This document shows positions 1-9,760 of a stretch of DNA of 64,000 nucleotides, one piece after another. Made by a program: the position numbers and the translations under genes. Numbering within the stretch: the first letter of the stretch is position 1; each line of letters begins with the position of its first letter. The notes under the pieces were generated by a model that was given only the letters and a program-made list of their open reading frames with translations, did no database searches and was not told the origin of the DNA. The stretch comes from an uncultured Collinsella sp. (GTDB taxonomy: Bacteria > Actinomycetota > Coriobacteriia > Coriobacteriales > Coriobacteriaceae). Where the stretch lies: NCBI GenBank assembly GCA_958451615.1, contig CAUDQR010000001.1, positions 142,308-206,307 of the forward strand, read 5' to 3'.

Positions 1-1604
1 ACCAGACAAGGATGACGATGCCGGTGAGCAAAATGCAGATGACGACTGCCGCAATGACGATGCGGTTGCGGTAGAGAAGTCGGAACGCATCCGATTCTTG
101 CGCCGAGTACGATGTGGGGAAATAGCTGTTTGCAGAGAGCGATTCACCTGCATTGACGATGCCCTTATTGATGATTCCCAGCAGCTCGGGCTTGCCGCGC
201 GAAATTAAACACGATAGTTGTGCCGTGTTGGTGAGTTCCTGTGTTTCGAAATCCTCGATGTCGTAGATGTCGCGGAGAGTTTCCAGGCGCGTGCTGGGGA
301 CAATGATGCAACGTGCCTTCCCCTCATCGAGGGCTTTGAGCACCTCGCCGTCATTCGAATACTCGGTTACCGTTGCGTTCGGAAAGAGACTTTCGAGCTC
401 AAAACGGTTAACGATTGTGCTCTTTGTACAAGCGATGTTCTTAAGGTCGCTGTTCAGGTTTTTGCCATTGTGAATGGCGGTCAGCGAAACCGTTCCCATC
501 GAGTTTGACTGGATGACCCCTGTCTGCTCGGCGAGCCAGTAGTCGCGAAACAACGGCAGGGCGACATCGATGGTTCCGTTGGAAAGGGCTTTGATCATTT
601 GCTTGTTGTTCGAGAGTGCGATTGTTTTGACCGTAATGTCAAACTTGTCGTGCAACGTCGTTGCAAGCGAGGCGAGCGACCCTTCCATCTCGCCGTCGTC
701 ATTTTGCGTACAGTAGGGAAGTTGGTTTTTAAGATAGCCGATCGCGATGGTATTGCCGTTTTCTTTGAGCCAGGTGGTCTCGGGGCCGGTGAGCGATGAC
801 GAGCCACTGTTTTGGGTCGAGTAACTCGATTTGACTTCCTCGTTATAGCGCGGGTTATCGCGGGCGATGGTCGTCATGGCGGCGTTGATGTCGTTCATCA
901 GATCAGGGCGGCTTTTGGGAACGGCAAAAAAGTAGTCGCTCGAGCCTACGTAGAACATGGGTGACGCATCGGGCGACGAAATGGTGTCGTTCATGATGAC
1001 GGCGTCGACCTCGCCGTCTGCAAGCGCCTCAAAGAGGGCACTGCCGGTGTCGATTTCTTTATAGGTGCAGGTAACGCCTTCGTCGGCGAGCCACTGCTGG
1101 CCGACGATAGTTTGCATAACGCCAGAGTTGCAGCCGATGGTGAGGCCTTGGAGCGCCTGGGGGTCACCCTTGGCCAGGTCGTCGCGGTCGGGCCTGGCGT
1201 AGATGTAGTAGCGCTCGGTGCCCTCGGGGTTCGAGGAAAAGAGCAGCTTCTGCTCGCGTTCTGCCGAATACGAGATGTTGGGCATGAGGTCGATTTCGCC
1301 TGCCTCGAGCATGTCCATAAGCTCGGAGAAGGTGCCGCTAACGTATTCGTATTGCCAGCCCTTTGTGTAATACGAGAGGGTCTGGAGGTACTCGTAGCCC
1401 CATCCCGAGAGGCGCTCGCCCGGCGTGCCTTCCTGGAAGCCTTTGTTGTTGACGAGCCAGCCAACGCGGACCGTCTTGACCTGCTGGTCGGAGTCGGCGG
1501 CAAAGGCTGGGGTGGGCATGACGGCGCTCAGTAGTGTGAGCGCAGCAAGCGCGACGGCCAGGGTGCGATATAGAGCCAAGCGAAGGACGGCGGAAGGTTT
1601 CACA
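1..1604 (-). CDS. Membrane sensor with two periplasmic solute-binding domains (3' part outside window)
   Basis: Reading leftwards from a GTG at 1604 (AGGA upstream), the frame stays open to the window edge, giving about 534 codons of a longer protein. I see a signal peptide (residues 1-35, ending PTPAFAADS), a first SBP_bac_3-like domain (about 37-265, starting VRVGWLVNNKGF), a second one (about 284-490, starting TIAIGYLKNQLPYC) and a transmembrane helix (about 513-533). Tandem solute-binding domains followed by one helix are typical of one-component sensors whose cytoplasmic part is a GGDEF/EAL, histidine kinase or LuxR domain. That output domain lies outside the window, so the activity is unknown. 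The ligand is probably an amino acid or small organic molecule, by family only. Confidence 0.8.
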
Positions 1605-1689
1605 TGAAATCCTATCGAGTTGAGACAGTTTCGCATAAGGATACCAGCTCAGCCTGCCCATTCAGCCGCCGCACCGCTAAACGGTTAGG

Positions 1690-1745
1690 TAGTCATTGGG
1701 GACGTTCTTAACTGACTAGTCGTTTAAGAACGTCCCCAATGACTA
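1690..1745. repeat. Perfect 22-bp inverted repeat, dispersed-repeat family C
   Basis: Two 22-bp arms (1690-1711 and 1724-1745, core GGGGACGTTCTTAA / TTAAGAACGTCCCC) surround a 12-bp loop containing GACTAGTCG. A second, slightly diverged copy ends the window at 63946-63999; the loop and right arm are almost identical. It has the size and symmetry of a REP-like mobile palindrome. No transposase is adjacent. Confidence 0.85.
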
Positions 1746-1816
1746 GTTCCGTTTGCGGGGGAGGCGTGGGACAATACCGAGCGAATGTGATTGGGCGTCT
1801 GGGAAAAGGGGTCGCG

Positions 1817-2242
1817 ATGAACAAGTTGAGGACGCTTGCCGACGTGTTGCGCCAGGCTGGCTTTGCGCGCATCACGGGCCTGTTTCTCGTCTTCTATCTG
1901 CTGTGCTCGACGGCCGTCTGGCTGTCCGAGCCCACGACCCTTACGTTTGGCGACGGCCTCTGGTTTAGCTTTGAGACCGTATCGACGATCGGCTTCGGTG
2001 ATATCCCGGCCGAGACGCCGGTTGCCCGCGCTATCACCGTCGTTTTGAGCGTCATCAGCATCTTCTACATCGCCATGCTCACGGGCGTGGCGGTGAACTA
2101 CTGCAACACGCTCATCAAGATGCGCCAAAAGGACACCATGGCGCGCTTTATGGATGATCTGGAGCATTTGGAAGAGCTCGATCGTGACGAGCTTGCCGAC
2201 CTATCGCGCCGTGTGCGCGAATATCGCCGACGCCAACGCTAG
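1817..2242 (+). CDS. Two-TM potassium channel
   Basis: This 141-residue membrane protein has the layout of the minimal Ion_trans_2 channels: TM1 (about 18-38), a pore loop with selectivity filter TIGFGD (about 59-64), TM2 (about 74-98) and a short charged cytoplasmic tail. It should form tetramers conducting K+ across the cytoplasmic membrane. The frame is open further upstream into the inverted repeat, but the ATG at 1817 follows AAAGGGG with good spacing and starts a conventional N-terminus, so I chose it. There is no RCK or other ligand-binding domain, so the gating stimulus is unknown. A LOG-family gene follows 36 bp downstream on the same strand. Confidence 0.85.
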   Translation: MNKLRTLADVLRQAGFARITGLFLVFYLLCSTAVWLSEPTTLTFGDGLWFSFETVSTIGFGDIPAETPVARAITVVLSVISIFYIAMLTGVAVNYCNTLIKMRQKDTMARFMDDLEHLEELDRDELADLSRRVREYRRRQR

Positions 2243-2278
2243 AACGGGCGCCGCGCGTCACGACGAGGGGGACTGAAT

Positions 2279-2812
2279 ATGAATATCACGGTATACCTGG
2301 GTGCCAGCGTCGGCAATGACCCGGCGTTTCTGCCCGCGGTGCAGGAGCTGGGCGACTGGATTGGCGCTAACGGACACGCGTTGGTATACGGCGGGTCCAA
2401 GTCGGGTCTGATGGGTGCGCTCGCCGATAGCGTACTCGAGGCAGGTGGACACGTGACGGGTGTTGAACCGAGCTTTTTTATCGAGGCCGAGTTTCAACAT
2501 GACGGTATCGACGACCTCATCGTGACGAGTGACATGGCCGAACGCAAGGCCAAGATGATTGAGCTCGGTGACGCGTTCATCGCCTTTCCCGGTGGGACGG
2601 GTACGCTCGAGGAGATTGCCGAGGTCATGTCCGCCGTGTCGTTGGGGCATCTCGATGCGCCGTGCATTCTGTACAACCTTGGGGGCTACTACAACGATCT
2701 TAAGGCGTTGCTCGAGCACATGATTGATAAAGGGCTTTCGAGCCCGAGGCGCCAGCACGGCATCTACTTTGCCGACGATTTGCGCGAGATTGCCTCGATT
2801 ATCAACGGATAA
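2279..2812 (+). CDS. LOG family protein (TIGR00730), putative nucleotide 5'-monophosphate phosphoribohydrolase
   Basis: The 177-residue Rossmann-like protein carries the LOG hallmarks: GGSKSGLMG (about 39-47) and PGGTGTLEE (about 103-111), the latter containing the Arg/Thr/Glu-type catalytic loop of cytokinin-activating phosphoribohydrolases. Bacterial members hydrolyse AMP or modified nucleoside monophosphates to base plus ribose 5-phosphate. Its length is typical. The start at 2279 has a GAGGGGG SD. It lies in a same-strand run with the K+ channel and the ClC channel; no functional link among the three is evident. Confidence 0.88.
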   Translation: MNITVYLGASVGNDPAFLPAVQELGDWIGANGHALVYGGSKSGLMGALADSVLEAGGHVTGVEPSFFIEAEFQHDGIDDLIVTSDMAERKAKMIELGDAFIAFPGGTGTLEEIAEVMSAVSLGHLDAPCILYNLGGYYNDLKALLEHMIDKGLSSPRRQHGIYFADDLREIASIING

Positions 2813-2937
2813 GTCTTGAGCCTGCCCCACTATGACTCCCAATGGTGCCGTTTGCGGCGCAGACGGTTGGCTCGTTCGGGTAACGCTCGCTCTACAATAA
2901 AACGTATCTTTGCCGAATTTGACCACGGGAGGTCCCG

Positions 2938-4236
2938 ATGGATAGTCTTGCAAAACCCAAAAACCGTGCGCTGTTTTTAGTTAGCGTTGCCGTGACCGGT
3001 GCGTTCGCAGGCGCCGCGGTCTGGCTGTTCTTTTTTGCGATGGAGCACGGTGTCGACTATCTATGGACCGAGATTCCGCACGCGCTGGGCGTCGCTTCGC
3101 CTGAGCTCGCGAGCGGCCCGTTCGGTTTTCTGCCGTACCCGTTTTTTGTCTGCTTGCTGGGCGGCCTGCTGATCGGTCTGTACGAAAAGATTACGGGCAC
3201 CAAGACCGATGACCTCAACCAGGTGATGGCCAAGGTTAAACAAGACGGTCGCTACCCGTACGACAACCTCGGCAAGCTTTCGCTTGCGGCATTGCTGCCG
3301 CTGCTGTTTGGCGGAAGTATTGGACCGGAGGCCGGCCTGACCGGAGTTATCGCGGGTCTGTGCAGCTGGGTCGGCGACCGCATGCGTCGCTTTGGCGCCG
3401 AGTTTAGGGAGCTCACGCTGCTGGGCACCCAGGCTGCCCTGACGGCGCTCTTTACCGCGCCCGTGTTTGGCTTTGTGGCGCCGCTCGCCGGTAGCGCCGA
3501 CGGCCAGGGCGCTGGCGAGGACTCCGCGTCCGATGAGATCACCATCAAGCTGCCCAAGGCGCAAAAGACCGTGGTCTACGGCATCGCGATTGCCGGCGGT
3601 CTGGGCACCTATCTGCTGCTCGGCCAGCTTATGGGCGGCGGCATGGGCATGCCCAGGTTCGAGGCCGCCCAGGTGGGTAACCTGGAACTTGTCTGGCTCA
3701 TTCCGCTGGCGTTGGTCGGCACCGTATGCGGTTGGCTGTACTTTGTCTCTGAGCATGCAAGCGAGGCACTGTCCCATGCAATAGGGGAGCGCCCGGTCGT
3801 CAAGGCCATGCTGGCCGGCCTGGCGCTCGCCATCTGTGGCACGGTCCTGCCCTACACCATGTTTGCCGGCGAGACCCAGGCCGATGTGCTCATGGAAACC
3901 TATCTGACCATTCCCGCTGGCGTGCTTATCGCGACCGGTCTTGTTAAGGCCATGCTGACGCCCGCCCTCATCAACCTTGGTTGGCGCGGCGGCCACTTCT
4001 TCCCGGTTATCTTCTCGGGTGTGAGCCTGGGCTATGGCCTTGCCATCCTCACCGGCGCAGATCCGGTCTTTTGCGTCGCCGTCTGCACCGCCTCGACGAT
4101 GGGCGCCGTCATGCGTCAGCCCGTCATGGTCGTGGGCCTGCTGCTCATGTGCTTCCCGCTCAAGGGCATCGTCTGCATGATCATCGCCGCTGTTATCGCC
4201 GCCGGCATTCCGCTTCCCAAGCCGCTGCGCAAGTAG
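2938..4236 (+). CDS. ClC-family chloride channel/antiporter
   Basis: 432 residues with about ten hydrophobic helices and the ClC landmarks: GGSIGPEAG (about 121-129, the counterpart of GREGP) and RGGHFFP (about 348-354, the counterpart of GxFxP). It should move chloride or another small anion across the membrane. The gating glutamate of classical ClC antiporters (E in GREGP) is replaced by Ile here, with a Glu after the Pro instead, which suggests altered or absent proton coupling. This substitution is seen in a distinct bacterial subfamily. SD GGGAGG precedes the ATG. The 125-bp upstream gap holds a TACAAT at 2893-2898 that could be a -10 box; I found no convincing fluoride riboswitch there. 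Confidence 0.85.
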   Translation: MDSLAKPKNRALFLVSVAVTGAFAGAAVWLFFFAMEHGVDYLWTEIPHALGVASPELASGPFGFLPYPFFVCLLGGLLIGLYEKITGTKTDDLNQVMAKVKQDGRYPYDNLGKLSLAALLPLLFGGSIGPEAGLTGVIAGLCSWVGDRMRRFGAEFRELTLLGTQAALTALFTAPVFGFVAPLAGSADGQGAGEDSASDEITIKLPKAQKTVVYGIAIAGGLGTYLLLGQLMGGGMGMPRFEAAQVGNLELVWLIPLALVGTVCGWLYFVSEHASEALSHAIGERPVVKAMLAGLALAICGTVLPYTMFAGETQADVLMETYLTIPAGVLIATGLVKAMLTPALINLGWRGGHFFPVIFSGVSLGYGLAILTGADPVFCVAVCTASTMGAVMRQPVMVVGLLLMCFPLKGIVCMIIAAVIAAGIPLPKPLRK

Positions 4237-4331
4237 TACGGTGGCGCACGCCGGGGACATGCCGTTTGCCATGGATTTGCGGATGGGCGATTGCGACCGA
4301 TTGCGGCCCGCGTGGGTCGAGATTTGCTTGC

Positions 4332-5030
4332 CTACAGGTCGCGTGCCCGATAGACCTTGGTGCTGACGGTGCAGCTGATTGCACATAGCGTGAGGGCCAG
4401 TACGGCAATTCCTGCGCACAGGCAGCCGAGGACGGCGGGATCGGGATTCGCCCCAGCAATCGACATGAGCCAGTTGCTGATGGGGTTGGAGGAGCTCAGC
4501 GTGGCCATGGCAAGGCATCCGAGCAGGGCAAACAGGCCGACGGAAAGGCGCAGCGCCTCCATGTGTCCAAATCGAAAGAACAGCGGCTGTGCCAGAAACA
4601 CCATCATGAGGGAGATGAGCATCGATGCGGCGGAGGCTATTGTGGTCTCAAAGACGATCTGTCCCGTCGAGGGCATGCCCGTGTGATCGAAGAACGGAAG
4701 AGTGATGGTGCTCAAAAGCACGGTCGCGCACGCCATGATGGCCGAGAAGGCAACAATGCAGAGGTAACGTGCGCAGATGATGTCTTTGCGCGAGAGGGGC
4801 AGCGTTGCCCGATAGCGCTCCCATCCGTTTTGATTGTCGTAGCCGGCCAGCGAGCTCATGACCACGATGGGCGACATGGCACTGACCGCGCAGGCGCCGG
4901 CGCTCATACTGGCATCGCCATCCGATGCGTTGGCGAGGGTTAGTACGACGAAGATGAACAGGCCGACGCCCGCGATGCTCGGGACAAGCGTGCGGACGAT
5001 GGCGAGCTCAGACATAAAGGCGCGTTTCAT
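4332..5030 (-). CDS. ABC-2 type transporter permease
   Basis: 232 residues with six predicted transmembrane segments and a motif around residues 60-85 (SLAGYDNQNGWERYRATLPL) typical of ABC-2 permeases of the YtrC/DUF3816-like kind encoded next to YtrB-type ATPases. Its start codon overlaps the stop of the ATPase gene by 4 bp (ATGA), so the two are translationally coupled. It is the last gene of a GntR-ATPase-permease operon. Export of a drug, peptide or lipid is likely from the context; the substrate cannot be read from the sequence. Confidence 0.82.
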   Translation of the reverse strand: MKRAFMSELAIVRTLVPSIAGVGLFIFVVLTLANASDGDASMSAGACAVSAMSPIVVMSSLAGYDNQNGWERYRATLPLSRKDIICARYLCIVAFSAIMACATVLLSTITLPFFDHTGMPSTGQIVFETTIASAASMLISLMMVFLAQPLFFRFGHMEALRLSVGLFALLGCLAMATLSSSNPISNWLMSIAGANPDPAVLGCLCAGIAVLALTLCAISCTVSTKVYRARDL

Positions 5031-5908
5031 TTCGAAGCCCCTTTCAGTATGAGGCGAAGATAGTCATCAATGGTTGCCCGGTCGCAGGGAATCTCGGGGA
5101 AGGCCTCGAGCGCCTCGCGACGGTTGGGTACGAGCACGTCCACGCTATAGGCGTGGTGGGCGGCACGGGCACCTTCGACGCAAGCCATAAGCTCTGCGGC
5201 CTGTGCTTGGGTGCAGTGGGCGATGCCGGCTCGGTCGGTAATGTCCTCGCGCGGCAGGTCAAACACAATCGAGCCGTTATCGATGCAGATGACGCGGTCG
5301 GCAGTGCGATCGAGGTCGGATGTAATGTGGCTCGAGAGCAGCACGCTGTGCTGGCCGTCGGCGACAAAGGCAAGCAACTCGTCGAGCAGTTCCTCGCGCG
5401 CCATGGGATCGAGGCCCGCGGTGGCTTCGTCCAAAACGAGCAGCTTGGCATTGTGGCTGAGCGCACAGGCGAGCTGCAGCTTCATGCCCATGCCGCGGGA
5501 GAGGTCCTTGACCTTCGTCTTGGGATCGAGGCCAAATCGGTCGATGAATCCGGCGAACGTTTCGCAGCTCCACGTGGGGTATGCCGGGCCTACGAGCTTC
5601 TCGACCTGGCCCACCTTGAGCGTGGAGGGGAAGGGACACGTGTCCAGGACAAGCCCGATGCGGGAGCGCAGGTGGCGCTGCGTCTCGTCGGGCGCGTTGG
5701 CGTCGCAGCGCTGTCCAAGCAGATGCACCTCGCCGGCATCGGGCTTTATAAGCCCAAGCGCGGCGCGAATGGTCGTCGTCTTGCCGGCGCCATTTGCGCC
5801 CACAAAGCCAACGATCTGGCCGGGCTCCACGGCAAGCGTGACGTCGCGCAGTGAAAAGCGGTCGCTCACGCGGCGCGATACACCTTTGAGTTCTAGCAAC
5901 TTTTGCAT
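5027..5908 (-). CDS. ABC transporter ATP-binding protein (YtrB-like)
   Basis: 293 residues with a full nucleotide-binding domain: Walker A GANGAGKTT (about 38-46), signature LSRGMG (about 138), Walker B LLVLDEATAGLDP (about 158-170) and the H-loop in SSHITSDL. The ATG at 5908 is chosen because the preceding frame is non-coding in character and MQKLLELKGVS starts the domain at its usual place. The C-terminal 70 residues resemble the accessory tail of YtrB-type ATPases. It pairs with the downstream overlapping permease and is preceded by a YtrA-like regulator 23 bp upstream, the classic self-regulated ytr arrangement. Confidence 0.9.
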   Translation of the reverse strand: MQKLLELKGVSRRVSDRFSLRDVTLAVEPGQIVGFVGANGAGKTTTIRAALGLIKPDAGEVHLLGQRCDANAPDETQRHLRSRIGLVLDTCPFPSTLKVGQVEKLVGPAYPTWSCETFAGFIDRFGLDPKTKVKDLSRGMGMKLQLACALSHNAKLLVLDEATAGLDPMAREELLDELLAFVADGQHSVLLSSHITSDLDRTADRVICIDNGSIVFDLPREDITDRAGIAHCTQAQAAELMACVEGARAAHHAYSVDVLVPNRREALEAFPEIPCDRATIDDYLRLILKGASK

Positions 5909-5931
5909 GGTATAGCCTTTCTTGCAGATGG

Positions 5932-6312
5932 CTACTGCATGGTTTCGGGGGCTACGAGGTCGAGCATCTCGTGCAGCTTGTCGCGCGTGACGCCCAAGGC
6001 TTCGGCTTGGCTCGCCGCTTTCGCAAGCAGCTCTTCGATATGGCAGAGCTGATTTTCGCGCAAGAGTTCTTGGTTGCCCTCGGCGACAAAACAGCCCTTG
6101 CCCTGCACGGTGCAGATAAAGCCGAGTTGCTCCAGGTCGGCGTAGGCGCGCTTGGTGGTGATGACACTCACGCCAAGATCGCTCGCGAGTGCACGGATGC
6201 TGGGGAGTTTGGCTCCCGAAGCGAGCGCGCCCGAAAGGATCTGAGCTTTGACTTGCGAGGCTATTTGCTCGTAGATGGGCTTGTCGCTCGAATTGGATAG
6301 GATGATGTCCAC
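5932..6312 (-). CDS. GntR-family (YtrA-type) transcriptional regulator
   Basis: 126 residues: a winged helix (about 10-75; KLPSIRALASDLGVSVITTKRAYADLEQLGF) followed by a short helical tail (about 80-126) instead of a ligand-binding domain, which is the YtrA subfamily layout. The start is GTG at 6312 with AAGGAG 5 nt upstream. YtrA-type proteins usually repress their own operon and are relieved by cell-envelope antibiotics. Here the gene leads the ATPase/permease pair and an inverted repeat lies just upstream at 6340-6373, fitting autoregulation. Confidence 0.88.
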   Translation of the reverse strand: MDIILSNSSDKPIYEQIASQVKAQILSGALASGAKLPSIRALASDLGVSVITTKRAYADLEQLGFICTVQGKGCFVAEGNQELLRENQLCHIEELLAKAASQAEALGVTRDKLHEMLDLVAPETMQ

Positions 6313-6339
6313 AGCGGCTCCTTAGCTGTTGGGCTACAC

Positions 6340-6373
6340 GTGTATATAACCGGTAAGCACAGTATATATACAC
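6340..6373 (-). promoter_or_regulatory. Probable GntR/YtrA operator and promoter of the ABC operon
   Basis: GTGTATATA (6340-6348) and TATATACAC (6365-6373) form a perfect 9-bp inverted repeat separated by 16 bp, 28 bp before the GTG start of the regulator. On the minus strand the AT-rich arms contain candidate -10 hexamers (TATACT, TTATAT). The GTGTA...TACAC arms resemble YtrA sites of Bacilli, so this is the likely autoregulatory operator. Confidence 0.65.
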
Positions 6374-6527
6374 TATGTACAGTTACGCAAGAGACAAATT
6401 CGGATTGGGCCGGCTACCCAGGCCCCAACTGATGAATTTGTCCTGATAGGCGCCCTAGAGCGGGATTTCGCGGCTACAATAGTGCGGTTACATCGACGTA
6501 ATGCACTCAATGCAAGAAAGGATCCGC

Positions 6528-8141
<1,614 letters not shown>

Positions 8142-8147
8142 CGCATC

Positions 8148-8181
8148 GGCGCGGTGGCCCTGCGGGGCTGCCGCGCCATTT
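8148..8181 (+). terminator. Rho-independent terminator of prfC
   Basis: GGCGCGG (8148-8154) pairs with CCGCGCC (8171-8177), the stem extending inward through GGCCC/GGGGC-type pairing. It is followed by ATTTACTT, a weak T tract. It lies 7 bp after the prfC stop. Confidence 0.65.
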
Positions 8182-8183
8182 AC

Positions 8184-8212
8184 TTGCCTGATGCCGTGTG
8201 AGCGGCTATCAT
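8184..8212 (+). promoter_or_regulatory. Sigma-70-type promoter for the preQ1 leader/transporter operon
   Basis: TTGCCT (8184-8189), 17-bp spacer, TATCAT (8207-8212). Good match and ideal spacing. The predicted transcript would start around 8219, about 20 nt before the candidate riboswitch. Confidence 0.6.
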
Positions 8213-8241
8213 ACCCACCGTCGTCTCAAGACCGGGGCGTC

Positions 8242-8291
8242 CGAGCAGTTCGGGTCCGATATCCTGCTCGTTAAACCTAAAACCAAAGGAG
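8242..8291 (+). promoter_or_regulatory. Candidate preQ1 class I-like riboswitch
   Basis: A 7-bp stem, CGAGCAG (8242-8248)/CTGCTCG (8264-8270), encloses a 15-nt loop beginning TTC and containing GGGTCC. It is followed by an A-rich tail, TTAAACCTAAAACC, running into the SD AAAGGAG (8285-8291). The loop GGT can pair with ACC in the tail, giving the small H-type pseudoknot of preQ1-I that would sequester the SD when ligand is bound. The next gene is a VUT-type (YhhQ, COG1738) queuosine-precursor transporter, a known preQ1-I target. The stem is longer than the usual 5 bp and I could not run a covariance search. Confidence 0.55.
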
Positions 8292-8297
8292 TACATA

Positions 8298-9020
8298 ATG
8301 ATCAAGAAGGTCATGGAGGACTACAAGGTCCTGTTGCGGAGCGTTCCCGCGGCAACGGTTTCGCTGTTTTTCGTGAGCGTCATCATGATGAACCTGCTGG
8401 CCAACAAAGAGCTCATCAGCCTGCCGTATCTGGCACTCGATTGCGGCTTTGTGGTGAGCTGGGTTTCGTTTTTGTGCCAGGACATGATCTGCAAGCGCTT
8501 TGGCGCCAAGGCATCCATCAAAATCTCTATCCTCGCGCTGCTGGTCAATCTGGCCGTGAGTCTGTGCTTTTGGGCATGCTCGCTCACGCCCGGCATGTGG
8601 GGCGCCTACTACGACACGGGTATGATCGAGGTCAACACCGCCCTTAACGCCACCATCGGCGGCACCTGGTACGTGGTGCTGGGCTCTTCGCTGGCAATGC
8701 TCGTTTCTGCCGTGGTTAACTCCACACTCAACCAGTCGCTCGGCCGCATGCTCAAAAAGAATAACTTTGCGAGCTTTGCCTTCCGCTCTTATGTGTCCAC
8801 GGGTGTTGGCCAGTTTATCGACAACTTGGTCTTTGCCATTGTGGTGAGCCACACGTTCTTTGGTTGGACCTGGGTGCAGGTTCTTATGTGCTCGCTGACC
8901 GGCGCTGTCGCCGAGCTGCTGTGCGAGGTCTTCCTGAGCCCCGTGGGCTACAAGGTCGTGCGTGGCTGGGAGCGTGAGAATGTGGGCGCCGAGTACCTCG
9001 AGCGCCACGCAACCGCCTAA
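8298..9020 (+). CDS. VUT family (YhhQ-like) queuosine precursor transporter
   Basis: 240 residues with six hydrophobic segments and family features such as DMICKRFGAKASIKIS (about 75-90) and the SYVSTGVGQFIDNLVF block (about 163-178), characteristic of the VUT/YhhQ family. E. coli YhhQ imports the queuine precursors preQ0/preQ1. The gene starts 6 nt after the SD embedded in the candidate preQ1 riboswitch and is followed 9 bp later by an SDR gene in the same transcript. The riboswitch context supports import of preQ1 or a related base rather than another substrate. Confidence 0.85.
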   Translation: MIKKVMEDYKVLLRSVPAATVSLFFVSVIMMNLLANKELISLPYLALDCGFVVSWVSFLCQDMICKRFGAKASIKISILALLVNLAVSLCFWACSLTPGMWGAYYDTGMIEVNTALNATIGGTWYVVLGSSLAMLVSAVVNSTLNQSLGRMLKKNNFASFAFRSYVSTGVGQFIDNLVFAIVVSHTFFGWTWVQVLMCSLTGAVAELLCEVFLSPVGYKVVRGWERENVGAEYLERHATA

Positions 9021-9029
9021 GGAGCAAGT

Positions 9030-9710
9030 ATGCGGGTTTTGATCACGGGCACTTCGGGCGGTATCGGAGCCGCGTGCGTGCAGCGCTTTTTGGACGAGGG
9101 CCACGAGGTCGTGGGCTTTGATCTGCTATCGGCGGCGATCGAACACGAGCGCTACCGCCACCTGATCGTTGATGTCCGCGAGCCTAACTCGTTTCCAGGC
9201 GACCTTGAGCCACAGGTAATCGTGAACGTTGCCGGTGTGCAGGATTCGGCCGACGATATTGCCGCCAACCTGCGTGGCACCATCAACGTGACCGAGCGCT
9301 ATGCCTTTGTGGGGGAGGGGCTTGCCGCCAAGCCGACACCGGCTATCAATTCCGTGGTCAATGTGGGGTCGGCAAGCGGGCATACGGGATCGGAGTTTCC
9401 CGACTATGCCGCCAGCAAGGGCGGCGTTATCGCCTACACCAAGAACCTTGCAAACCGCCTGGCGCCGCAGGCTATCGCCAACAGTGTGGACCCGGGTGGC
9501 GTTATTACGCCGCTCAACCGTTGCGTGATGGAAGACGAACACCTATGGAGCCAGATTATGGAACTCACGCCGCTTAAGCGCTGGGCCACCGCCCAAGAGA
9601 TCGCCGAGTGGATCTACTTTGTGGGCGTGACCAACCGGTTTATGACCGGGCAGAGCCTGCTGATCGATGGCGGCGAGGCCGGCCGCACGCAATTTATTTG
9701 GCCCGAATAG
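9030..9710 (+). CDS. SDR-family NAD(P)-dependent oxidoreductase
   Basis: 226 residues, somewhat short for a classical SDR. It has the cofactor motif TGTSGGIG (about 7-14), NVAG (about 68-71), the catalytic Ser in NVGSASG and YAASK (about 130-134) for Tyr/Lys, and a C-terminal GQSLLIDGGEAG block. The reaction is oxidation or reduction of an alcohol/ketone with NAD(P). The subfamily cannot be settled: hydroxysteroid dehydrogenases of bile-acid-metabolising Collinsella have this fold, but nothing specific identifies this one as such. Co-transcription with the VUT transporter (9-bp gap) is likely; a strong terminator follows. Confidence 0.85.
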   Translation: MRVLITGTSGGIGAACVQRFLDEGHEVVGFDLLSAAIEHERYRHLIVDVREPNSFPGDLEPQVIVNVAGVQDSADDIAANLRGTINVTERYAFVGEGLAAKPTPAINSVVNVGSASGHTGSEFPDYAASKGGVIAYTKNLANRLAPQAIANSVDPGGVITPLNRCVMEDEHLWSQIMELTPLKRWATAQEIAEWIYFVGVTNRFMTGQSLLIDGGEAGRTQFIWPE

Positions 9711-9711
9711 G

Positions 9712-9747
9712 AAACGCGCCCGATGGAAAGCTGTCGGGCGCGTTTTT
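9712..9747 (+). terminator. Terminator between the SDR gene and ung
   Basis: AAACGCGCCCGA (9712-9723) and TCGGGCGCGTTT (9734-9745) form a 12-bp stem followed by T5. The A-rich left flank lets it serve both convergent genes. Confidence 0.85.
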
Positions 9748-9760
9748 GATGTATCGATTT

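Noticed and set aside
2813-2937. Possible fluoride riboswitch before the ClC gene
   Set aside because: ClC-F genes often carry one, but the conserved GGNGAUG...CUGAUG core is not present.
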